From assembly GCA_002424095.1 (NCBI GenBank), contig DIPL01000017.1, positions 1-30,971 on the forward strand: a stretch of 30,971 nt of DNA. The letters run 5' to 3'. This DNA comes from Christensenella sp. UBA5489 (GTDB lineage: Bacteria; Bacillota; Clostridia; Christensenellales; UBA1242). How positions within the stretch are numbered: the stretch's first letter is position 1; each line of letters opens with the position of its first letter. Positions 16,630 to 23,870 of this stretch are shown here, piece after piece. Made by a program: the position numbers and the translations under genes. The notes under the pieces were generated by a model that did no database searches, was not told the DNA's origin, and was given only the letters and a program-made list of their open reading frames with translations.

Positions 16630-16701
16630 TTAGAATAATTAAATTAAATTCTAATCTTTTTAAAATTTGTCTTTTGAAAGTCAATTTTTTATAGACTTTC
16701 A
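16630..16701. repeat. Two inverted repeats in the gap/glycosyltransferase divergent region
   Basis: TTAGAAT (16630-16636) with ATTCTAA (16648-16654), and TGAAAGTC (16675-16682) with GACTTTCA (16694-16701), each with an 11-base spacer. They lie between the gap extended -10 element and the divergent glycosyltransferase start, where operators would be expected. No function is assigned. Confidence 0.45.
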
Positions 16702-16713
16702 TATAAATTAAAT

Positions 16714-17814
16714 ATGATTACATTAAGTGTTTGTTTGATTGTTAAAAACGAAGAAAAAGTGCTCGCAGAATGTTTATCTTGCGTGAAACCGTTCGCAGAT
16801 GAAATTATTATTGTTGATACTGGCTCAGTTGATAAAACAATTGAAGTTGCCAAAAATTTTACGAATAAAATTTTCAAATTTGAATGGATTGACGATTTTT
16901 CCGCAGCACGGAATTTTTCTTTTTCAAAAGCAACTTGTGATTATATTATGTGGCTGGATGCCGATGATATAATTTTGCAAGAAGATATTTCCGCCATTCA
17001 AAAACTTAAAAAAGACCTGAATCCAATTTTTGATATGGTTGTAATGAAATATGTAAGTGGCATCGACGTAAATGGAAAAGAAACTTTTTATTATTATCGT
17101 GAAAGAATTGTTAAAAAAAGTGCAAATTTCAAATGGCAAGGCTTTGTCCACGAAACAATTCCGCTTTCACCAAAACTTTTGCGCACTGAAATTCGAATTA
17201 TTCATAACAAAAAATATGAAGAGATGCAGTCAAAACGAAATTTACTTATTTATGAAAATGCTTTAAAGAAAAACATTGAATTCACAAACCGAGATTATTA
17301 TTACTATGCACGTGAATTGTATTATCACGGTAAATATAAAAAAGCAATAAAATATTTAAAGTTTTTTATTAAAAATGAACAGTTTAATATGTCAGATATT
17401 TTTGAAGCACATTTAATTATTTCACAATGTTATCACTTTTTAAAAAATTTTGATATGGCATTGAAATTTTTAATTGACACTTTTAAAAAATTTATTCCTA
17501 ACGCTAAGCTTTTATGTAAAATCGGAGACGTTTTTTTTGAAAAACAAGATTATTTAAAAGCAATTTTTTGGTATGAAACGGCAATAAATAATGCAAATAA
17601 AAACGAAGCAGTTTTTATTGAAAAAGATTTCGGCAATATCATTCCATTTTTACAACTTTGTGTTTGCTATTATCAAATAGACAATATTGAAAAAGCCATC
17701 TACTATAACAATAAAGCAAAAGAAGTTGAACCTAACAACAAAAGTGTTCAATTCAATAATAAGTTTTTTACAAAAATAATTTCAAAAAATAATTTCCACT
17801 TGCAAGACAATTAA
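16714..17814 (+). CDS. Family 2 glycosyltransferase with C-terminal TPR-like repeats
   Basis: The 366-residue protein has an N-terminal GT-A glycosyltransferase domain of the family 2 type with the start SVCLIVKNEEKVLAECL, the nucleotide-sugar strand IIIVDTGSVDKT and the DxD-type motif WLDADD (about 80-85). After about residue 190 it turns into helical TPR-like repeats (YYYARELYYHGKYKKAIKYL, LKAIFWYETAINNANKN). This architecture is found in cytoplasmic glycosyltransferases, including those that modify peptides or surface polymers; the acceptor is unknown. No ribosome binding site precedes ATG 16714. TTGTCT and TATAGA, 17 bp apart (16667-16695), would give a very short leader. Confidence 0.88.
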   Translation: MITLSVCLIVKNEEKVLAECLSCVKPFADEIIIVDTGSVDKTIEVAKNFTNKIFKFEWIDDFSAARNFSFSKATCDYIMWLDADDIILQEDISAIQKLKKDLNPIFDMVVMKYVSGIDVNGKETFYYYRERIVKKSANFKWQGFVHETIPLSPKLLRTEIRIIHNKKYEEMQSKRNLLIYENALKKNIEFTNRDYYYYARELYYHGKYKKAIKYLKFFIKNEQFNMSDIFEAHLIISQCYHFLKNFDMALKFLIDTFKKFIPNAKLLCKIGDVFFEKQDYLKAIFWYETAINNANKNEAVFIEKDFGNIIPFLQLCVCYYQIDNIEKAIYYNNKAKEVEPNNKSVQFNNKFFTKIISKNNFHLQDN

Positions 17815-17845
17815 GTTTTATTTTTTTTAATTTTTCGATTTAACC

Positions 17846-17874
17846 TTGATTTATACAGCGGATTTTTTTATAAT
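17846..17874 (+). promoter_or_regulatory. tsaD promoter, predicting a leaderless transcript
   Basis: TTGATT (17846-17851), a 17-bp spacer and a perfect TATAAT (17869-17874) end only 6 bases before ATG 17881. Transcription would start at about the A of the start codon. Confidence 0.6.
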
Positions 17875-17880
17875 ATATTT

Positions 17881-18942
17881 ATGAAAAACTATTTTCAAAA
17901 TGCAAAACGAAAATTTGATGAACTTAAACAAAAAAAAGACATTTTTATTTTAGGTATCGAAACAAGTTGCGATGAAACAAGTGCCGCAGTTGTAAAAAAC
18001 GGCAGAGAAATTTTATCAAATATTGTATCTACGCAAATTGATATTCACAAGCAATTTGGTGGCGTTGTTCCAGAAATTGCATCACGCAATCATATTTTAA
18101 TGATTGATAAAGTTTTTAAAAATGCACTTGAAGTGGCAAAAATTGAAAGCGATAAAATTGATGCTGTTGCGGTAACTTATGGCGCAGGGCTTATGGGCGC
18201 TCTTTTGGTTGGAGTGAACTTTGCAAAGGCTTTGGCCTATGCATTAAATGTTCCGCTGATTGCGGTAAGCCATATTGAAGGACACATTGCCGCAAATTAT
18301 CTCACCTATAAAAACTTGCAGCCACCCTTTATTTGTCTTATGGTGAGCGGGGGGCATACGGCAATTTTGAAAATTGAGGATTTTACCACACACCAACTTC
18401 TCGGTACAACAACAGATGATGCAGCGGGTGAAGCATTTGATAAAGTTGCCAGAGTTTTAGGATTGACTTATCCCGGCGGAGCAAAAATAGATGAACTTGC
18501 GAAACGTGGCAATGCAAATATAAAACTTGTTAAAAATATGCCATTTCAAGGCAGTTTAGACTTTTCTTTCAGCGGAGTAAAAACAGCAGTTATTAATTAC
18601 GTAAATTCTCAAAAGCAAAAAAACGAACCAATTATAGCCGAAAATGTTTGTGCAAGTTTTCAATATCTTGTTGTTGAAGAACTTGCAAAAAAAGCGATCA
18701 AGGCTTGTCAAATTCAAAGTTTAAAAAAGTTAGTCGTTGCCGGTGGAGTTGGTGCAAATAGTTATCTTAAAAAAAGACTTGAAACTGAATGTAAAAAAGC
18801 CAATGTTGAACTTTATATCCCCGATTTAAAACTCTGCACCGACAATGCAGCAATGATTGCATCGTGTGCTTATTTTAACATTTTGCACGGAAAAAATCTT
18901 GCAGATTTGACTTTAACAGCAAAACCGACAATTTCTTTGTAA
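17881..18942 (+). CDS. tsaD: tRNA N6-adenosine threonylcarbamoyltransferase TsaD
   Basis: TsaD transfers the threonylcarbamoyl group to A37 of ANN-reading tRNAs, with TsaB and TsaE. The 353 residues hold the ASKHA-fold signature LGIETSCDETSAAVV, the metal-binding VSHIEGH, the MVSGGHT loop, and the C-terminal VAGGVGANSYL and CTDNAAMIA. The protein starts about 22 residues before the usual TsaD start (MKNYFQNAKRKFDELK), with no internal Met before LGIETS. There is no ribosome binding site, and the promoter implies a leaderless mRNA. tsaB and tsaE are not in the window. Confidence 0.97.
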   Translation: MKNYFQNAKRKFDELKQKKDIFILGIETSCDETSAAVVKNGREILSNIVSTQIDIHKQFGGVVPEIASRNHILMIDKVFKNALEVAKIESDKIDAVAVTYGAGLMGALLVGVNFAKALAYALNVPLIAVSHIEGHIAANYLTYKNLQPPFICLMVSGGHTAILKIEDFTTHQLLGTTTDDAAGEAFDKVARVLGLTYPGGAKIDELAKRGNANIKLVKNMPFQGSLDFSFSGVKTAVINYVNSQKQKNEPIIAENVCASFQYLVVEELAKKAIKACQIQSLKKLVVAGGVGANSYLKKRLETECKKANVELYIPDLKLCTDNAAMIASCAYFNILHGKNLADLTLTAKPTISL

Positions 18943-18968
18943 TTCTTTCTTTAAAATTTTTAAAAAAG

Positions 18969-18996
18969 TTGACAATTATTTTTAAATTGATATAAT
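18969..18996 (+). promoter_or_regulatory. Promoter of the second glycosyltransferase gene
   Basis: TTGACA (18969-18974), a 16-bp spacer and TATAAT (18991-18996), both perfect boxes. The leader to ATG 19091 would be about 88 bases, with no hairpin that I can support. Confidence 0.75.
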
Positions 18997-19090
18997 ATAA
19001 GTATGTAGTAGAATTTTGTTTCAACTAACTAAACAAATGAATTTTAATATATTTGAATATAATAAAAAATAATATAAAGTGGAACTTCAT

Positions 19091-20050
19091 ATGAAAGAAT
19101 TAGTATCGATTATAATGCCTGTTTTCAATGTTGAAAAATATATAAAAATAAGTCTCGATAGCATCTTAAATCAAACTTATGAAAATTTTGAAATTATTAT
19201 TGTAAATGACTGTTCGACAGATTCGTCAAAAAAAATTTGTGAAGAATATGCCAAAAAAGACAGTCGAATTATTTTTGTTGATAAATCAGACAATAAAATA
19301 AATAAGGGTGCTTCATATGCACGAAATTGTGGACTTGATACCGCAAAAGGAAAATATATCGCATTTTTAGATTCTGATGACTATGTCGAACCGGAATTTA
19401 TACACACATTAGCGTCTCTTTTGGAAAATTTCGATTCTGATTTGTCGGGCTGTTCGGTTATTAGAGAAACTTTTGGCGAACCGAAAGATATGAAAAATAA
19501 AAAATCAACAATAAATTTGCTTAGCAATGTTGAATCAATGCAAAACATAATGACAAGTAATATTTTTGATAACGGATATGTCTGCAATAAACTATTTAAA
19601 CGTGAAATATTGGGCGATATGAGATTTAATGAAAAAATTTTATACATTGAAGATTTACCGTTTGTTTATAATTATTTAAAAAAGTGCGAAAAACCTTGCG
19701 TTTATTCAAATCGAATTTTATATCACTACATTAGAAATCCGACTGGGAGCACAAAAGGCAAATTTAATACTGGAAAACTTACTGCACTAAAAACAATGGA
19801 ATATATAATTAAAGATTGCAAAAAAAATATGCCACAAGTTTTAGAGCATGCACGTGGACTATATTGTCTTATTAATCTTGAAATTTTATATTATACACTG
19901 AGAGATAAGTATAAATCAAGAGAACTTCGAAAGAATTTAAAGAAAAACATGAGCGTTAATTTAAAATATTTGACAAAAATAAAATTGTTTCATTTGTATA
20001 AGAGAATGTTGGTCCCTATTGCAAACTTGGCTTCAAAATTCATTGTATAA
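19091..20050 (+). CDS. Family 2 glycosyltransferase
   Basis: A 319-residue GT-A enzyme. The N-terminal domain is typical of family 2: VSIIMPVFNVEKYIKISLDS, IIIVNDCSTDSS, GASYARNCGLDTAKG and the DxD motif FLDSDDYVEP. The fold continues to about residue 230 with IEDLPFVYNYLKK. A short basic and hydrophobic C terminus follows. It probably adds a sugar to a cell-surface polymer; the substrate cannot be stated. A GTG at 19079 would add four residues, but the ATG at 19091 gives the conserved start and has a GTGGA-like site before it. It forms its own unit between a perfect promoter and a terminator. Confidence 0.92.
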   Translation: MKELVSIIMPVFNVEKYIKISLDSILNQTYENFEIIIVNDCSTDSSKKICEEYAKKDSRIIFVDKSDNKINKGASYARNCGLDTAKGKYIAFLDSDDYVEPEFIHTLASLLENFDSDLSGCSVIRETFGEPKDMKNKKSTINLLSNVESMQNIMTSNIFDNGYVCNKLFKREILGDMRFNEKILYIEDLPFVYNYLKKCEKPCVYSNRILYHYIRNPTGSTKGKFNTGKLTALKTMEYIIKDCKKNMPQVLEHARGLYCLINLEILYYTLRDKYKSRELRKNLKKNMSVNLKYLTKIKLFHLYKRMLVPIANLASKFIV

Positions 20051-20145
20051 AATATAGAGTTTGAAATGTAATTTGGTTAAATGATTCAATAATAAACATT
20101 TAGAAATATTGGAAAAGACAAATTGTTTAAAAAATAACAAAAAAG

Positions 20146-20179
20146 AAACACATTGGAAGAAACTTTCATGTGTTTTTTT
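20146..20179 (+). terminator. Intrinsic terminator after the glycosyltransferase gene
   Basis: AAACACAT and ATGTGTTT (8 bp) enclose an inner GGAAG/CTTTC stem with loop AAA, followed by a run of seven T. It lies 96 bases past the glycosyltransferase stop. Confidence 0.75.
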
Positions 20180-20247
20180 ATATAAGAAAAAAACATTGAT
20201 ATTAAAAAAATAAATTATTCTCTCTTGCAAATATTGCTGTTTTCTTA

Positions 20248-20275
20248 ATTTCAATTCACTTTAACGAATTGAAAT
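20248..20275. repeat. 10-bp perfect inverted repeat
   Basis: ATTTCAATTC and GAATTGAAAT with an 8-base spacer lie in the 341-base gene-free interval 20051-20391, between two terminators. No T tract follows on either side. No function is assigned. Confidence 0.5.
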
Positions 20276-20325
20276 GACAATCCTTTTTAAAAAAGAATTT
20301 TTGGTTTTTGCTGTTTAATAAAATT

Positions 20326-20361
20326 AAAAAAATGCTAAAACTTTATATTTTTAGCATTTTT
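20326..20361. terminator. Terminator of the rpsF-ssb-rpsR operon
   Basis: AAAAATGCTAAAA (20328-20340) pairs with TTTTAGCATTTTT (20349-20361) around a short loop. The A and T tracts make it bidirectional; on the minus strand it ends the ribosomal operon 31 bases after the rpsR stop. Confidence 0.8.
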
Positions 20362-20391
20362 ATTATAAAAATTGATTTAAGTAAATATTAA

Positions 20392-20868
20392 CTAATCGGC
20401 TTTAAACGGCAAAAGTGCCATAATTCTCGCTCTTTTTATTGCCATAGCAAGCGCACGTTGATGCTTTGAGCATGTTCCTGTTTGACGACGTGGCAAAATT
20501 TTCCCCTTTTCGGTTACATAATGTTTAAGTTTTGCTGTATCTTTATAATCAATTGACTTCGCTTTTTCTACGCAAAAGTTACATACTCTTTTTTTGCCCA
20601 TTTTTTTAAATCTTTTAAACCCTTCTCTAGGCTCACCTTTTTGCTCGCCTTTCATATCTCTTTTCGGCTGTTCGAATTTTTCTACTCTTTTTACTCTTTC
20701 CTTTGGTTCTGCGTTTTTTTCTATATTTTTCGGCTTTTCAACTTCTGTTTTTGCCGTCTTTTCAATTTTCTCAGTTTTCACAGTTGCTGGTTCGCTTTTT
20801 TTCGCCTTGTCGGTTTCATCAATTTTCTCATCAACTTTTAAAGGCTTTTTTTTAATATCTTCCGACAT
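20392..20868 (-). CDS. rpsR: 30S ribosomal protein S18 with long charged N-terminal extension
   Basis: S18 binds S6 on the small subunit platform. The S18 domain is at residues 92-158: CNFCVEKAKSIDYKD, LPRRQTGTCSKHQRALA, IKRARIMALLPF. Cys 96, Cys 99, Cys 133 and His 136 could hold zinc. The preceding 90 residues are a Lys/Glu-rich, low-complexity, probably disordered extension (EKPKNIEKNAEPKERVK and similar), roughly doubling the usual 75-90 residue length. ATG 20868 has AAGGAG, and no good start exists nearer the S18 domain, so the extension is likely translated. It is the last gene of the rpsF-ssb-rpsR operon. Confidence 0.97.
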   Translation of the reverse strand: MSEDIKKKPLKVDEKIDETDKAKKSEPATVKTEKIEKTAKTEVEKPKNIEKNAEPKERVKRVEKFEQPKRDMKGEQKGEPREGFKRFKKMGKKRVCNFCVEKAKSIDYKDTAKLKHYVTEKGKILPRRQTGTCSKHQRALAMAIKRARIMALLPFKAD

Positions 20869-20939
20869 TTAATTCTCCTTTTATGAATTTTATATTTATT
20901 TTTAAAATTTCTATTGTATTTTAATTAAATACAACAAAA

Positions 20940-21359
20940 TTAAAATGGCAAACTGTCATCATCAATAGGTTCAAGTTCGCTTACAGATTGATTTTGTTTT
21001 TGAGGTTGCGGTGCATTATTTTGGAAACTTTCACCGCCGACTTGATTTCTCGGACTTAAAAATTCAACTTCATCTGCCACAATTTCGGTTATATATTTGC
21101 GTGTGCCATCCTGTGCTTCATAGGAGCGAGTTTGTATCATCCCGAGAACTCCACATTTGCTGCCTTTTTTTAAATATTTATGACAATTTTCAGCACCACG
21201 CCATACTACTATGTTTAAAAAATCAGTATCTCTTTCGCCGCTTGAATTTAGAAACTTTCTGTTAATTGCAAGCGAAAATTTACATACTGGTGTGCCGCTT
21301 TGTGTTGTTGTAAGTTCGGGATCTTTGGTTAAATTTCCGATTAAAACTGCTTTATTCAT
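20940..21359 (-). CDS. ssb: Single-stranded DNA-binding protein
   Basis: This 139-residue SSB protects single-stranded DNA and recruits repair and replication proteins. The OB fold begins MNKAVLIGNLTKDPELTTT and continues FSLAINRKF and DFLNIVVWRG. A Gln/Asn-rich linker leads to the acidic C-terminal tip DDDSLPF, the usual protein-interaction peptide. It lies between rpsF and rpsR, the conserved order, with an AAGGAG ribosome binding site. Confidence 0.98.
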   Translation of the reverse strand: MNKAVLIGNLTKDPELTTTQSGTPVCKFSLAINRKFLNSSGERDTDFLNIVVWRGAENCHKYLKKGSKCGVLGMIQTRSYEAQDGTRKYITEIVADEVEFLSPRNQVGGESFQNNAPQPQKQNQSVSELEPIDDDSLPF

Positions 21360-21405
21360 TTTTTACTCCTTGTTTATAACAATTTCTTATTCTTGAATTA
21401 AATTC

Positions 21406-21690
21406 TCATTCTTTTGCGACAAACATTTTTCTTACAACGTTTTCTGTTATATTCATTGCGCTGTCCATCTCTTTTATAACTGACGGCTCTGCTTCGAAAT
21501 TCATCAACACGTAAAAACCTTCGTTTTTAAATTTTATCGGATAGGCAAGTTTTTTTATGCCCCATTTGTCAATTCCTGAAATAATACCTTTTCTATCCTC
21601 GATAAACTTTTTAAATTTTTCAATTATCGCTTCACGCTGAGTTTCGTTTGCATTTGTTGAAATGATATATAAAAGTTCGTATTTTTTCAT
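21406..21690 (-). CDS. rpsF: 30S ribosomal protein S6
   Basis: S6 (94 residues, normal length) pairs with S18 in the small subunit. Family segments are MKKYELLYIISTNANETQRE, GIDKWGIKKLAYPIKF and EGFYVLMNFEAEP. A strong AAAAGGAGGTAAC site precedes the ATG. It is the first gene of rpsF-ssb-rpsR, with a promoter and an S6:S18-type RNA leader upstream. Confidence 0.98.
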   Translation of the reverse strand: MKKYELLYIISTNANETQREAIIEKFKKFIEDRKGIISGIDKWGIKKLAYPIKFKNEGFYVLMNFEAEPSVIKEMDSAMNITENVVRKMFVAKE

Positions 21691-21711
21691 GTTACCTCCT
21701 TTTGGTCTTTA

Positions 21712-21752
21712 TTTTTCGGCATTCCTCTTAATTTAAGGAATACAAGGAAAAA
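21712..21752 (-). promoter_or_regulatory. Candidate S6:S18-binding leader RNA of the rpsF operon
   Basis: In the minus-strand leader, TTTTTC pairs with GAAAAA (outer stem) and ATTCCT with AGGAAT (inner hairpin). The internal loop between them has CTTGT on the 5' side and GCC running into the stem G on the 3' side, creating the CCG that the S6:S18 complex recognises in known rpsF leaders. Position, 20-60 bases before rpsF, fits. Established knowledge: S6:S18 binding represses this operon in many bacteria. Confidence 0.6.
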
Positions 21753-21776
21753 GTGAAATAAACACTTAACTTCGCA

Positions 21777-21805
21777 AGTATATCATATGTTGAAAATTTT
21801 TGCAA
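21777..21805 (-). promoter_or_regulatory. rpsF operon promoter
   Basis: Minus-strand TTGCAA (21805-21800), a 17-bp spacer and TATACT (21782-21777), with TG two bases before the -10 (extended). The transcript would start near 21770, just before the S6:S18-type leader. Confidence 0.75.
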
Positions 21806-21969
21806 GAAATTATTTTAATATTTAATATTTATCTTTATCATAATGAGATTTTTCTTTAATTACAATATGTGATTTTTAAGAATTTTTAGTTTCATTAGAA
21901 GTATTAAGAATAATTAATTGAAAAATATTTTCGTATACAAAAGCAATTAAAATCAAAAACTATTATCAT

Positions 21970-23550
21970 ATGAAAAACGAAATTCTTAAAGGCACGGTTA
22001 TTTTAGTTATTGCAGGGATTATTGTCAAAATTCTTGGTGCACTGTATCGTATACCTCTTTCAAATATTCTCGGTGCCGAAGGTATTGGCGTTTATCAAAT
22101 GATTTTCCCTGTCTTTTCACTTGCACTTATAATTTGTTCAAGCGGTGTAAGTGCAACTTTATCGCTTCTCATCGCAAGAGCTCGTGCAGAAAAAAATGGA
22201 AATATAAAAAAGATTTTTTTTAAAGGTTTTTTTTATTGTCTGTTTTTTAGCATATTATTTTCCATAGTTTTTTTCTTTCTTGCTGACAAAATTGCCGTTC
22301 TGCAAGGTAATGCTTCCGCCGCAACAGGCTATCGAATTATGGTTATTGCTTTGGTTTTCGCAAGCCTACTCTCTCCGTTCCGTGGATTTTTTCAAGGTCA
22401 TTCAAATATGATTCCAACCGCCGTCTCACAAATGTTAGAACAATTTTTTAAAGTTCTGCTCGGACTTTTTTTCGCCATAATATTCACTAAAAAAGGCATT
22501 GAATTCGGTGTTGCGGGGGCATTTCTTGGAATTGGTATCGCCGAAGCAGTCGCTTTTTTTTACCTTTTGATTAAATTTCTGTTATTTAAAAAATCAAACT
22601 TTAAACAGCAAGAATTTTTACATATTGAAAAAAAATCAAAAACGTCCGCCAAAGAAAATGGAAGTAATCTTTCTTTTGCGAAAATAAATTTATCAATTAC
22701 AATTTCTTGCCTTATTATTCCATTTATTATGACTTTTGATAGTTTTGTTGTCATCAATCTTTTAAATTTGAATTTTTCCGAACAAATTTCAACAGCACTC
22801 TACGGTCTGCAAAGTGGGCTTGTAAACTCGCTTATAAACTTTCCCATTATTATTTCAATGGCACTTTCTATGTCGCTTTTGCCGTCTTTAACTTTTTTAA
22901 TTTCAAAGAAAAAAAGCACCGAAGTAAATGAAAAAATGAAAGAAATTTTTAAGACAATTTGGATTATTGCGTTGCCTTGTATTGTGGTTTTTATAATTTT
23001 TTCAGACTTAATTATGCAAATTTTATACGGAGTGGTTTCACCGCAAATGCTTAATATTGCATCTACATTGCTAAAAATTTCTGCTATGGAAATTCTTTTT
23101 ATCAGTGTTCTTCAAGTTTCAATCGCAATTTTTCAAAGTTTCGGAAAAGAAAAAATGCCGATTTTTATTCTTGTGCTTTGTGCAATTGTGAAAATTATTT
23201 TAACGCTTATTTTAGTGCGTAATCCGAATATAAATATCTATGGCGTAGCGCTCGCAAATTTAATTTTTTATGCACTTTCTGCGTCAATAAGTTTGTTCTT
23301 AATAAAAAAGAAATTTAAATTTTGTTTAGATTTTAAATTCTTTACCGTAACTCTTTTATCAATTTTGATTTCATCAATATTTTTTTATGAAATTAATGTA
23401 TTTATCGTAAATTTTTGGACAAAATTATCATTAATAGCGATAACAGGAATAATTTTTTACATTATACCACTATTTTTGTTCGGTATCATAGATTTGGAAA
23501 AATTAGGGCTGAAAAAAAATAATAATTTAAAAATCGACAAAAAATTATAA
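21970..23550 (+). CDS. Polysaccharide/lipid flippase, SpoVB-like (MOP superfamily)
   Basis: A 526-residue membrane protein with about 14 hydrophobic segments. The N terminus (LKGTVILVIAGIIVKILGA, then LYRIPLSNILGAEGIGVYQM) is typical of SpoVB/MurJ-like flippases, which move lipid-linked precursors across the membrane; SpoVB acts in spore cortex formation. Two or more such paralogs are common in one genome, so a vegetative peptidoglycan or polysaccharide flippase cannot be excluded. I see no ribosome binding site before ATG 21970 and no clear promoter. The HU-like gene follows by 28 bases and is probably co-transcribed. Confidence 0.87.
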   Translation: MKNEILKGTVILVIAGIIVKILGALYRIPLSNILGAEGIGVYQMIFPVFSLALIICSSGVSATLSLLIARARAEKNGNIKKIFFKGFFYCLFFSILFSIVFFFLADKIAVLQGNASAATGYRIMVIALVFASLLSPFRGFFQGHSNMIPTAVSQMLEQFFKVLLGLFFAIIFTKKGIEFGVAGAFLGIGIAEAVAFFYLLIKFLLFKKSNFKQQEFLHIEKKSKTSAKENGSNLSFAKINLSITISCLIIPFIMTFDSFVVINLLNLNFSEQISTALYGLQSGLVNSLINFPIIISMALSMSLLPSLTFLISKKKSTEVNEKMKEIFKTIWIIALPCIVVFIIFSDLIMQILYGVVSPQMLNIASTLLKISAMEILFISVLQVSIAIFQSFGKEKMPIFILVLCAIVKIILTLILVRNPNINIYGVALANLIFYALSASISLFLIKKKFKFCLDFKFFTVTLLSILISSIFFYEINVFIVNFWTKLSLIAITGIIFYIIPLFLFGIIDLEKLGLKKNNNLKIDKKL

Positions 23551-23578
23551 ATCTTATTTTTATTAAAGGAACAATAAA

Positions 23579-23848
23579 ATGAATAAAAAATTGATTATAA
23601 AAACAATTTCAAAAAACACAAATATTCCAAAAGTCACCGTTGAACGTGTGCTTGATGGTCTTGAAACCGTTGTGCTTGATGCATTAAGAAAAGGCGAAGT
23701 CATTAATCTTACCGGATTCTTAAAATTATATACAAAACAAAGAAATGAAAGAACTTTCGTCAATTTTCAAACAGGAGAAACTTTTGTTGCACCAGTAAAA
23801 ACCGTACCTGCCATACGGTTTTCGCCAATCTTTATTAAAAAATTATAA
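23579..23848 (+). CDS. HU/IHF-family DNA-binding protein, divergent
   Basis: The 89 residues match HU in length and layout: a helical start (LIIKTISKNTNIPKVTVERV), GEVINLTGFLKLYTKQRN in the beta saddle, and the DNA-binding arm NFQTGETF followed by VPAIRFSP. The arm normally reads NPQTG; the Pro that intercalates into DNA is replaced by Phe here. It is probably a nucleoid-associated protein with altered bending behaviour, and likely not the main HU of the cell. AAAGGA precedes the ATG. It ends 22 bases from the convergent ftsZ. Confidence 0.87.
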   Translation: MNKKLIIKTISKNTNIPKVTVERVLDGLETVVLDALRKGEVINLTGFLKLYTKQRNERTFVNFQTGETFVAPVKTVPAIRFSPIFIKKL

Positions 23849-23870
23849 AACTAAAATCAATTTAATTTAC

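Noticed and set aside
19079..19090. GTG start four codons upstream for the second glycosyltransferase
   Set aside because: The bases around it serve better as the ribosome binding site for ATG 19091, which gives the usual family N terminus.
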